From positions 1 to 64,000 of the forward strand of contig JAGTWJ010000001.1 of NCBI GenBank assembly GCA_020064725.1: a DNA stretch of 64,000 nt, given 5' to 3'. Shown in pieces: positions 10,797-21,386 of the stretch. The first letter of the stretch is position 1, and every line of letters starts with the position of its first letter. The DNA is from Drechslerella dactyloides (Eukaryota > Ascomycota > Orbiliomycetes > Orbiliales > Orbiliaceae). The notes below the pieces were generated by a model that saw nothing but the letters and a program-made list of their open reading frames with translations, searched no databases and had not been told where the DNA came from. Position numbers and translations under genes: made by a program.

Positions 10797-12837
10797 CGAA
10801 TCTCAGTATTTCGGGCTCGAGTAGTATTAGCAGCAAGCTTAGTCGTGTTCCTCGGCAACAGGAAACATATGCTCACGAGTGGGAACCCAAAATCGGAAGC
10901 ATTCTTTTTTTTAAAGCTTGACTTATTTCTTTTGACATCATAAACTGTTGCCAGACGTATTTATGCCTGAAGTGGTAAAGCCCCCAAAAAAATTCGAAAC
11001 AAACAAACACAAAAAGACGTGTCATTTGTCCTAGACTAACAGAATGTTTAAAGAAGCGAGAGTACTGTAGTAGCTTGTACTCTGGGATCTTCCTTTTCTA
11101 TATTATGTATACTGAATTCCCAAGCTAGCAACGATCAAGTGTTCCATTTAGTTCCTTTACCTGACGAGAGATGTATAAGAATGAAAGGGCTGAAGGTTGG
11201 CAATGCAACTCCTATCAGATGGGTATAACATCCTATACTATGACCAACTCTGAGCCACTGTAAGCTCAACCACCGTTCTATGACGGATCACAGAGGCTTT
11301 ACGTGGACTTGAGTAGGAATATAACTTAGATGTCCACTTTTGCTTTTGTTCTATGGAAGGGTCTGGTTTACGAGACCATATGGGGTCATGTTTGTAATAT
11401 CTCCCAGTCAACAAATCAATCAATTTGTAATTGCCGAGTTATCCAAAAATAGCGCCATGAGGCCGGGTTGACTTGATCAAGTTGCGGATCGATGTCTGAT
11501 AAGTGTGTGTAGTTTAAATATGAAGTGAGGTCATGGAGTATGCTTGATCGATTTGTCAAATTCTATTCTAACAGAATTCTAGTGCCCTGTTTTGGATTTT
11601 TTATTCTTATAATGCGGGTTTAGAATTTGAATTGGTAGGGGTTGTTCTGGGAACATTGTTCTGCCAGGTGATTTTTCTTACACCCTCTCATACCATCGAG
11701 CTCGCCTCGCCTGTACATACACTGAACGAATAGCTTGAGCGCATCGAATTGAGCCCGGATCGCCTCAGGACGTAGTTAAGCGATCATATTAATTTGAGGT
11801 GAAGCATACGATCTAGCATGGTGTTGCTTATTTCAGACGCTCAGATTCCAATTTTTGGAGCACGCCAGTCATCTTTACCACATGGGGGCTTTGTCTCGCA
11901 AGCCAGACGCCTTCTGGGGGCTCTGTAAACTTGGATCTATACATATATATACAATTATAGCGCTGTATTATTAATATTAAAAATTACTTAGTTGACTGCC
12001 TCCGGCACGGCTCCGCCGGGTAAAGCAGAAGTCTAGCTTCCCGAGACAAGTAATACAGGTAATAATCAAGATATTTTACGTACTTTTGTACGACCTAATA
12101 CTTTATATTTAAAATTGTAGTGTGAGTTGCTGAGCTGGGTTTTAAACTTAAAAATTTAAGAATCTGGAATTAAGATGTTTGCTTTATATCTCCATTATAT
12201 AATCAATATTGAATGATTTTTAGACGTAAAAAGATTGCTGAAGTAAGTAGTTGAAGTTTTTATATATATGTATTTTATAGTAAAATAGTTGCTGCTATAT
12301 ATATGCTGGTGGCCGGCGTGCAATTTTCTCAAGTTTTTCTGACATTTTTGCTCCCGACAAGCAATTATGCAGCCTTCAGAGAAGACGGCATATCTAATAT
12401 CCAAGTACGTGCTGCAAATTCACGTCTTGTCCTACAGAGATTTTGTGGGATAGGTTTGCGTTGGTATTGTGCAGCCCAGTTTAGTATTAGTATTAGTCAC
12501 TTACTTATATACAATAGAATAGGGCGAGGCCGGGTTTAGGCCTAATCATCTTTTATCTAATAAAAAATGCAATTCATCCGCATCAATATATGTGCCTTTG
12601 CACTATGCGGCCCCATCGTTTATAAAGAATGTTGCCTCCTATATGCTCCGCAGCTTCAACCGCCATGTCTAAGGATACAAAGACGCCGCCCAGCATCGTA
12701 TTTCGTTTGTCCGAGTGAGAGTAGATCAAAATCTCATTTATTTTGGTGGCCAATGTACGCATAAGGACATTGTAGGCTTATGGGTGTGTTCTACTAATAA
12801 AACTCCATATACAGATAATACTCATAGACTTGGTTGT
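10797..12837. other. AT-rich intergenic with a short GC-rich insert
   Basis: About 2 kb between the 3' ends of the NRPS-like gene and the terpene synthase (convergent). It is AT-rich, with a conspicuous GC-rich patch at about 11998-12030 and a 31-base string at 11892-11922 that recurs, diverged, near 61224. No gene is supported. Confidence 0.5.
11892..11922 (+). repeat. Short dispersed repeat, copy 1
   Basis: A 31-base string starting TGTCTCGC and containing AGCCAGACGCCTTC is found again at 61224-61254 with 25 of 31 positions identical. Both copies lie in gene-poor AT-rich DNA. It could be the trace of a dispersed element. Confidence 0.45.
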
Positions 12838-14418
12838 TCAATTGTTGCAGTCGTACTTTTGGATATATTCTTCCGGGATCGCAAGTATCCTCGTCGCACG
12901 GACCTCTGCGCCTGTTTCCCCAAGATATCTGGTCGTTCTAAAGCTACATTTTCCTGATTTTCAGCACCGCTACCACGGATACCAAGACAAGTTGAGATTA
13001 CATACCTCCAGTCGATGTTTCCCAGAGCAAGAACGCGATAAGCCTCAACCAGCTGGAGCACCTGTCGATCGATTTCCTCACCCCATTTCGGCATCGCTTG
13101 GAACGCATTGTCCCATGTCTTATAACACTCATCGAGCATCTCATCGGCCCGATTCATAGCTTCCTGCAGACTGTTGCCTTGTTTCATAAGTACGATAATT
13201 AAGTTTGCTTCCGTGCCAAACGCCTTGAAATTTGTTAATGTTAGCAATTTAATCAGATGCAAGCTTTTGAACGAGATATCTGCTATCCACGCTCACCAGA
13301 TCCTTCTTCAAAGATATAATATCATTAGATCTATATAAACTTCAGGTCAGCTTGTGTATATATGTCGGAGAATAGCATTTTCAGGGCGGAATTGAAAAGT
13401 ACATCCACATGAGATCGTTGGATACATCCCTCAACGTTTCGATACATCGATGATTCAGAACGTCGCTAGGGAGATTGATATCGTTCGCCCACCTAGAAAG
13501 TCAGCCAAAGATTTCTAATGAGAAAATTAACATCTGGAGCTACATACTCAGCATATGACATTGTTGGGTAGCCACCGATAGTCCCTCGCCTAATGTCGAT
13601 ATATCGATCTAAACTAAGACCTTCCGTGAGATCACCCATCCACTGAGTCTGTTTGAGTAACCCGATCATATAGAGTCGGTGGTGTTCCTTGAATCGTAGT
13701 TTCAGAACTAGTTTTTCTATAAGCATGTCTTCCCGATTGATATCTATTTGAATGATGGGTGCGATATATTTATACCATTCGAAGCGTTCTAATCCAATTC
13801 GTAGGAATTTAGTTCTGTATTCCAGTATTACACAAACGGCAATATGGTTATGGCAAGAGACTCACGGCGCTAAACTTCCTCCATGCTACTTGTAACAAAT
13901 ACCTAACAGGATTGTCTTTCGGGTTGATCATCGGGTATTCATCATCCAGCACGGCAAGTGTTTCGAGTATTTCAGTAGCTGCACCGATAGGATCGTTCCT
14001 CAAATCCCCCTCATCGATGCCTTAGCGAATTCATCAAGTAAGTCCCGTACGCTTCGAGAAGACAATTGCATGTCGCTAGATAGTGGCACTCACGATCATC
14101 AAACATGGCAACCCAATAAAGCCAATCTACTAACCCTCGAAGTTGCTCCTTAGATCCAAAAGGTATAAAGGCAGCAGCCATCAAAGCAAAGTCTGCTTCT
14201 AAAATCTTCTGAGATATCGTTTCGCTGAAACCAAGAATCTCAGCTGCCCATGCATGACCAGCCATCTTAACATCTGTATACCATGGGTTAATGGCTGCAT
14301 CAGCCGCCATTATTGATTTAAAAAATTCGGGTATCTCGACCAGTATAAGTTCCGTATCACCAGATATCTCTGGCGCAAGCGTTGGCGTGAGCTGAGTAGC
14401 TGCACTTCCGTCAACCAT
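12838..14418 (-). CDS. Class I terpene synthase (sesquiterpene-cyclase-like)
   Basis: Seven exons on the minus strand: 14418-14094, 14020-13876, 13814-13548, 13492-13403, 13330-13297, 13223-13006, 12943-12838; 394 aa. The aspartate motif is DDRIDEG (residues 107-113), made by splicing a GTGAGT intron. The Mg-binding NSE motif is NDIISLKKD (278-286), with Asp in place of the usual final Glu. RTTRY (362-366) supplies the C-terminal Arg-Tyr pair. INPWY near the N-terminus, the ERFEWY helix and WMGDLTEG-RRGTIGGYP also fit the fungal family. The enzyme should ionise and cyclise a prenyl diphosphate, most likely FPP. It is transcribed divergently from the FMO gene. Uncertainty: the exon 2/3 junction needs a GTTTAG donor at 13875; the stronger GTGAGT donor ten bases downstream breaks the frame with every nearby acceptor. 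Confidence 0.87.
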
Positions 14419-15422
14419 TGTAAAGTTGGAAACACGATGTTTAATGTGGGGAAATTTTTGAGATTGATTGACAAGTTATGCCGTTCGCCGAAATTTATGT
14501 AAACAGTGCGATCCGAGATCCGATTGAAAGTAAATTTAAATTGTTTTAGTAGATCAAGATAATAGTAGCTCTTCATCATCATCTTTATAGTTGGAGGGTG
14601 AGCCCATCCTCTATAGATATATACCCAGTGGTGATGTCGTTATGTTCTTGGATGACTAAGCGGAGTGTATAGTAACCTGGGCCAGCTGAAGCTTGGCTCG
14701 CTTGCTTGATTGGCCCATATTCGGGCGAAATATCCTGAACCTGAGGTGGAGAGTTAATTGGCCGGACCCCTGATATGGCATAGCTCAAGCGAAACTAAAA
14801 TATCAAGATTCCTTGGAATGGCAGGTCAACATTGTCAATACTTACTCTAGCCAGTTAGCGTTGTTTACGCGAAGTTTTGCCAGAACGGATGTGTGCGCTC
14901 CTATAGGCCTCTAACAACACGATTTGAGGCTGAAAAACGTCGGAATCACCTCGGGGTTTATACCCGTTATAGGTAACTCGGCTCGAGCAGCGGTTGACTA
15001 AATATGTAGGTGGAATAGCCCCTGCACACATTTTGATACTGGATGTCGGAATCTATCTAAATACGTACTCGGCAAATACTCTATTCTAAAAGGGGTCTGC
15101 TTTCGCGATTGGCCAATTAGGTAAGTAATATTTAATTCTAATATTCTAATATATATTCAGAGTACACACCAGCAGGAAAGCCAAAAATAACAATATATGC
15201 CCAGACCAAAGAGCGATCTCCCTGGGCCCGCTCAGCAGCAGAGGATTTTTATCTATAAAGATGATGCTGATGCGGCGCTCACAAACCCAGGATGCTAGTC
15301 AATAATGAGTTTGCTATTTAATATAATATTACACACCTAAATTCCGATGCTAAACACGCAATTGTTTTCTAAGCACGCCTATACCCTACATACAAGTCAT
15401 CTACAGGGGAGAAAGTTACAGC
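14419..15422. promoter_or_regulatory. Divergent promoter region, terpene synthase / FMO
   Basis: A 1.0-kb spacer between two divergent start codons. It probably carries both promoters. A CGG-N8-CGG pair at 14941-14954 resembles a direct-repeat Zn2Cys6 binding site, but such sites are common by chance. I cannot define start sites. Confidence 0.4.
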
Positions 15423-17481
15423 ATGAATTCGGCTGCCGCAAGATTACGGTCTTCCAACCGTTTTGATCTGATCATCGTAGGTGCCGGGATATACGGTCTA
15501 TACACGGCGAAAACATTTCTCGAGGTATCACCTTCAATAAATTTGCTTATCGTTGACTCCGTAAGCCATTTCTCCCCATACTCGATTTCAAGATGATGTT
15601 TCGATTAAAAGTTATTCCTTCCTCCGTAGCTTCCGTCCATCGGTGGGGTGTGGTCGAGGGAACGCATATATCCTGGTATGCGTGTTCAGGTCCCTTCAAA
15701 AATGTTTGAACTCCCAGAGCTGCGTTACGATGAAGTGCCTGGTATAAAGTTCGGATCGAAAGGCCACGTCTGTGGTTATTCCTGGAGCTGTTATTTGGAA
15801 GCTTGGGTTGAAAAGATGAATCTTCTGGAACATATTTGTTTGAACACTACAGTCACAGAAGTCAGGCGTCGATATGAGGGGTGGCAATGCAACCTTCTCG
15901 GCGGTGAGACTCTGAGGACAAGTAAATTGATTATTGCTACTGGGACTACAAGCACCTTGAACTACCCAAACATCCGCTTCTCAGACTTCTCGCCGCCAAT
16001 CATACACAGTCGAGAGTTTCGCGACAAGTACGAACAACTAGAGAAAGCGCAAGAGGTGACAGCATACGGATCAGGGAAAGGAAGTATGGACGTTTTAGCG
16101 CAACTAATGGTGGCTGGCAAAAGAGCAAAGGTCTTCAACCCTATTATCACACTAATGAGGATATATTCGACTAATTTGCCTCAGTGGATAATTCGAAAGG
16201 AAGGACGAGGGCCAGGATGGCTTATAGATGGATCGCGACTAGGAATACTTAAGGTTGAGATGTTATTCAGCCGCTTGATCTCGATTTTACTCCCGTCGGT
16301 ATACGAAGATGACGGTTTTTCAAGGCTTCATCACCTTTGCAAACGAACACCAATTGGGCGGCTTTTGGCTAGCGCCTTGATGAAACTCGGGAAGACTTTG
16401 GGACTTCGTCAGATTGGGCCACTGAACGAAAATCTCCGAAAGGCGATACCCGAGCACTCACCCTTCTGGCTATATCACACCCTTGGCGCAGATAACTACG
16501 ATATCTCTTTATGGGATTACGTAAGAAGCGGAGATATCAAGGTATGGCTGCTCGTTGTCTTTTGTGCTTTTCCTCGGCACTGATATATCGCTAGATAATA
16601 CGTGATACCATTCAATCCATGGATGGAAAAACTATCCAATTAGCAGGGGGGGAGAGATTTGATACCGATGCAGTTATATTTGCAACAGGTTGGAAGACAA
16701 GCTTTCCAATGTTTGCAGACGATAAAGCGGTGCAGCTTGGTTTGCCAGCTCCGCTGCATGCATATACGGACGAATACACCAAAAAATGGAAAGAATTAGA
16801 AACAGAAGCGGAACATAAAGTATACACTTTAAATCCTTTCTTGAAGTGCGCACCTATGCCACCTGGAACACCACAAGATAGAGGTGAGTGCAATAATTTG
16901 GCCCCCAATAGAGATCGTTCTAATATTAACGCTAAATGTTTTAGGCCCATCTAGATTGTATCACTATACCATACCAACTGAGTTCGCAGACCGAAGCATA
17001 GCAATCCTCGGCAACATAGATTCAACGGCTACTCTGCAATATATGATCCCAAATGTCCTTTGGACCATGGCATACATGTTGGGTAAATTGGACTTGCCAA
17101 GCAAGGCAGAAATGGAAAAGCAGACGGCATACGAGCTTCGATTCAGCCAAATAAGGCACCCAGGTAGTGGTAACCATGTTCCCAACCTTCTTTTCGATAC
17201 TCTACCGGTACGTTTGACTACTCATGGCAGAACCTTATTGGGTTGGGTTTACTAAAGGCCTGTTTCCGTTGTACCAGGTTTCTACTATGTTTCTTAAAGA
17301 GTTGGGTTTGAATCCCTGGAGGAAAGGAGACTGGTTCAGGGAGTTATTTAACGACTACTCTCCAAAAGATTTTCAAAACATTACTAACGAGTTCAAAGAG
17401 AAGTTTGGAGTTACCACGAGCTTGAAAAATGCTGTCTCTCCTTACAAACCAGACTCCATTGTCGAGTCAACCCTGGCTTAA
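15423..17481 (+). CDS. Flavin-containing monooxygenase-like enzyme
   Basis: Five exons: 15423-15560, 15630-16541, 16595-16883, 16945-17207, 17278-17481; 601 aa, with introns of 69, 53, 61 and 70 bp that all keep frame. An FAD Rossmann motif GAGIYG lies at 20-25, followed by the GGVW block at 51-54. A second dinucleotide motif, GSGKGS at 193-198, should bind NADPH. ATGW at 380-383 matches the conserved ATG motif. The FMO signature (F-x-G-x3-H-x3-Y) is present as F-x-P-x3-H-x3-F at about 166-176, so the Gly and Tyr are replaced. Enzymes of this class hydroxylate, epoxidise or insert oxygen (Baeyer-Villiger) using C4a-hydroperoxyflavin. Its divergent arrangement with the terpene synthase suggests it oxidises the terpene product; this is inference. 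Confidence 0.9.
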
Positions 17482-17952
17482 GCCTATTTACTTTGTATAC
17501 CGAATAATCACCAGTAACTTCTGGCTTCCTCAAAAGGCTAACCATGATCGTATCTATACGCATATTATCGCCAGACAAATGTAATTTTGAAGGACATACG
17601 ATCAATTGATCAATCCAAAGTCTATTATACTGCTCGACTACCTACAGACTCGCGGACTTAGAATAGTTCGAATAGGTCAGGACATATGCATTCATTACTT
17701 CACTAAGCCTCTTTTATACCTGTCATGATATCATCCAGCACTTAACAACGATAATTCTCGTTTTATCATTCTGGGTGCTATACCATACATCATTCTATAT
17801 AGACACATCGTATACCACTTATACGATGAAAGATTGTCAATGTGTATTATGTAGGTATTTCTTTGGTCGACATCCTTAATTGGTTGCCTTCATTTATATC
17901 CACATATATATAGAAGCAACCCAATTGTGGACTTATCAAACCCCACAACACT
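17482..17952. other. Intergenic between convergent FMO and CAP genes
   Basis: A 470-bp AT-rich spacer between two 3' ends. I see nothing beyond probable 3' UTR sequence. Confidence 0.5.
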
Positions 17953-18691
17953 CTAGTCTTCACTCCACATCGGGGGTGGGCTAGGATTGGGAGGATGAGC
18001 GACGGGTCTCAAAACTTGTTTAGCAAAGTTTGAGTCAGGAATAATATTGCCGGCTGGTTCGTATTCGCAGAATAACATATTGGGATATCTACTTGTGTTG
18101 TTAGTTTAGAGACGAACATGCTATTGTGTCTGGTTTCATCTTACGATCCAGGGCAGTTTTTAACGTATGCGCAACCTAACCGCTTTGTATCCTTCCAAAC
18201 GACCTGTGTAAAGGTACCGGTTTTCTGAGAAAATCCAGGCTTATCGTAGTTGTACATTGAGGAGCCGTCATACCACCTAGAAAAGTTTAGCCGAAGTCGG
18301 TATCTTGGAAGCAAGCGAGATTGTGGTAAACATACATCTGCGCATACCAAGGAGGGTTAGTGTAGCTTCCGACTGCAATATTCTCGCCATACTTGTTATT
18401 CGGGGTGAGTTGAAAACGACATTTTGTGGCTGACTGATTGGCAGCCTGAGCCAAAGTGTCGCTCCATACTAGCGGATCAACCTGGTGGTGAGCTCGCCAA
18501 CCATTATGGTAAGTGAGCACAGATGATTGCCAACCGAGAAGGTCAGCCGATTTATCGACGTCGGCGTTCGTCTCTACACTTTCGAAGCGACTAGATGCTA
18601 GAGTAACAGCTTTATTATCCTGTTGCTCGACCGGAAACGCCGAGACAATCGAAAGTAGCAGTATACTGAAGGAAGCTTTAACTATCTGCAT
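17953..18691 (-). CDS. Secreted CAP/PR-1-like protein
   Basis: Three exons, 18691-18336, 18276-18145 and 18091-17953, with introns of 59 and 53 bp; 208 aa. The N-terminus (MQIVKASFSILLLSIVSAFP) is a signal peptide. The CAP domain shows the HNGWR helix, PLVWSDTLAQAA, YGENIAVG, YNYDKPGFS, TGTFTQVVWK and CEYEPAGNI. CAP proteins are secreted, bind sterols or other lipids in some fungi, and act in host interaction in others. Oddities: the CAP1 motif normally reads GHFTQVVW, but the His is Thr here, and the acidic residue in the W-x2-E-x3-Y region is Asp. So only part of the usual metal-binding tetrad remains. A Pro-rich tail (HPPNPSPPP) ends the protein. Confidence 0.9.
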
Positions 18692-20129
18692 CTTGATGAT
18701 TTTGTGGTTCCGGTCTCAACAATAAGGCGCTTCTAGATTGGTTAAGGAGAAACTTTAGGATGCGGACTCCATTCGAGCTGACACTCCATTTTATAATCTA
18801 CACGCTTTTGCTAAGGCGCAATCAGAAGCGACTCGACAAGCCCGAGCCCCGCACAAGCTCCGGCCTGCTCTAACGGGCATTCCAGGAATCGGAGCTTCCA
18901 AACCCAGATCGTATTAGATCAAAACTAGCGCTATCAAAGGATAAAAGTGTTGCCGATCACACCCCGGAGCGATTAGACCCATGCCTTGCCGTCAATTATC
19001 AAGATAAGCATATCGATACGTCTGCGTAGGTACTAGTAAACACTTGCCGCATTCATACGATTTGCAAAGCTGTCATTCATTTCGATCAGCCTTGCAAACC
19101 TAAATTTAGATAACCCGATGGCATAATCTATTGCCATATAGAGCAGTTCCCGTCCGTTTCCTTTCCTCCCGTCGATAATCCATACCGCCGCGTCCGCAAC
19201 CGATTTTATCCGCGTCCACGGCCTGCGACATTCTAGAGAATAACGTAATCGCCAATGCATTAATGCCCCGCACATGGCAAACCAAACACCTTCAACGTCA
19301 AAGAAAATACAGCCAGGATAATTGCGTTACAATAGCATTTGAGCGAAAAACAATTGGTATATATCAACTCCCAGATACTGTTGGCCGCAGAATCGCAGCC
19401 GTGTTGCGTGTCGGAATCACGGATTTATAACTCCGTTGCAAAGTCTTGTTCCGATTAACAAGAAAGTTCAGTTAAGATCCCCATGCTACATAACTTGATC
19501 GCTTGGAGTTAGACCTTCGCCGGCCCTAGGACTGGCAGTTTGATTTGCAAGACAAGAGTTAGACGCCGTTCCCAACCTGAATATAATATTTTATGGTAGG
19601 ATCATTGGCAATTGCAGAGCAGTGGGTTAGATTCCAAATTGTAATGCAAGGGGGCGATACTTCAGTGCGTATCGTGGTATTAGATATATATCCCGTATCT
19701 GGCCCTTTAGCCCACGACAATGCACCGCCTAGCCGACCAAGAGCATGCAGCATGCATAAATACCATTAAAAATTAGCCTTGAGCGAACAGTTAACTTGTT
19801 AAAATCTTAAGCTATAAATTTCCAAAGCTCAGGTGACAGTCTGCCCTATGTGTCAGCTTCAAAACAGCAAAGCCCTTAAATAGCAACTTGGGCACCTTAG
19901 AGCCTTGTAGTCAATATTGATTACGCCACAGGACCTATCACTACCAGAGACTCTAAAGCTTGCAATAATTGCACCAGGATGTAATGTACGTAGATATTTG
20001 AATTGTTTAGTACATAGAAAGTTAATTAGAGTACAGCCGGAGGAGATCAGGAGGAACGCTATAGATTAAAACATGATGCTATTTCCTTGATAACGGTTCA
20101 ATATTCGGCTTCAGGTCGATATGGCCTGC
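18692..20129. other. Intergenic, no supported gene
   Basis: 1.4 kb upstream of the CAP gene and downstream of the Asn/Gly-rich gene. Short open frames on both strands (for example 19033-19275, minus) have no recognisable motif. Confidence 0.5.
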
Positions 20130-21091
20130 TCAAAAGCCCAAAGGGAGGCCTCCCAATGGAAGGCCCGAAGTAAGTCCTCCTGATGTAAGCCCGCCCAATG
20201 GGTTGGCCGGATTCTCTGGAGACATTTGAACAAAAGCGTCGGGGTTGGTATCGCTGAGTTGACGGCATCGAAGATAAGATGTGGTGGTCTTAAATTCGCC
20301 AGGCTGGACGCCTTCGAAGGTCCCTGGACGAAAGAAACCGGTAACCTGCTTGGTGAGATCAACTCTCTGTTGAACGGCCGCAACGTCAGCGGCGCTAACA
20401 CCTTGAAAACCTCCATTCCCAGCTGTAGCGACTTCATCCCAAGCAGTGAATATCTCCTACACGTGACTCAATGGTAAGCGTGGACCAAGCATGCACGAAT
20501 GTGGAGTCCTCAGACATACCTGGAGGGATTGAGCTGGAACCAAGACCCAGAAATCAGCAAAGCGAGCCGCTTCGTTCAAGGCAAAGTCACAAGCTTTTTC
20601 GCTCAGTAGATCAAATGCCTTGCGGAACAACATGAATCCATTGTGAGACCCGGCAGCACCAAGAATAAGACTGAGTGGGCTTAACAGCTGTGTTTCATAG
20701 TCAGCATATTTCGGGATAACACTATTGCTGGAACCAAGTGTGCAACTTACCCCGCCACCCAAACCTGAGCCTCCTCCCATGAGACCACCAAGAGGATTGC
20801 CAGAACCTCCAAGGCCGCCAAGGCCGCCGCCTGTGCCACCATTGCTACCCCCAATGACGTTCCCCCCAGTGCTACCTCCGACCACATTTCCACCAGTATT
20901 ACCTCCAATAACATTCCCACCAGTATTACCCCCGATAGTATTCCCACTAGTGTTACCTCCAACAACGTTCCCACTATTATTGCCTCCAACACCTCCACTA
21001 TTGCTGCCATTGCTGCCATTGTTGCCATTATTGCCATTATTGCCACTGTTGGTGCCGCTATTGCTGCCGTTGCTGCCGTTGCTGACATTGC

Positions 21092-21126
<35 letters not shown>

Positions 21127-21386
21127 CCGCCGTTGCCGCCATTGTTGCCATTGTTTCCCCCATTAGTGTTTCCGTTCATAGGGCCTTTGGTGTATCCGTA
21201 GTCTCCACTATCAACATCCCCAACTGGGTGGTGAAGGTGGACACGATGATAAGCTGCAGTAGTTGCAACAGCTACTGGTACAGTAGCAGTCGTGGCAGCA
21301 GCACCTGGGCCACCACCATAAGCGACAGGGGAGGCAACAGCAACGGACACTGTGGCAGCGACACTGACAATGACAGACACCTTCAT
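20130..21386 (-). CDS. Secreted Asn/Gly-rich repeat protein
   Basis: Two exons, 21386-20520 and 20456-20130, joined across a 63-bp intron (GTATGT...GTAG); 397 aa. The N-terminus (MKVSVIVSVAATVSVAVASP) is a signal peptide. After a His-containing segment comes a long low-complexity stretch of NNG, GNN and GSN triplets, then near-tandem GGNTGGNV units, then a Gly/Leu-rich part. The C-terminal ~190 residues are ordinary globular sequence (PKYADYETQLLSPLSLILGA, SEKACDFALNEAARFADFW, TAWDEVATAG) and end in short GGLTSGGLTSGLPLGGLPLG repeats. I do not recognise the globular part. The repeats suggest a cell-wall or surface protein. Repeat number is probably variable between strains. Confidence 0.78.
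20800..21165. repeat. Coding minisatellite/trinucleotide-like array
   Basis: The sequence encoding the Asn/Gly region is built from short near-tandem units: GTTGCCGTTGTTGCC-type runs at about 21000-21150, and 24-base units encoding GGNTGGNV or GGNTSGNT at about 20860-20990. It lies wholly inside the secreted repeat-protein gene. Confidence 0.8.

Noticed and set aside
20725..21201. Pro/Leu-rich frame on the plus strand
   Set aside because: It is the antisense reading of the Asn/Gly repeat region of the minus-strand gene.
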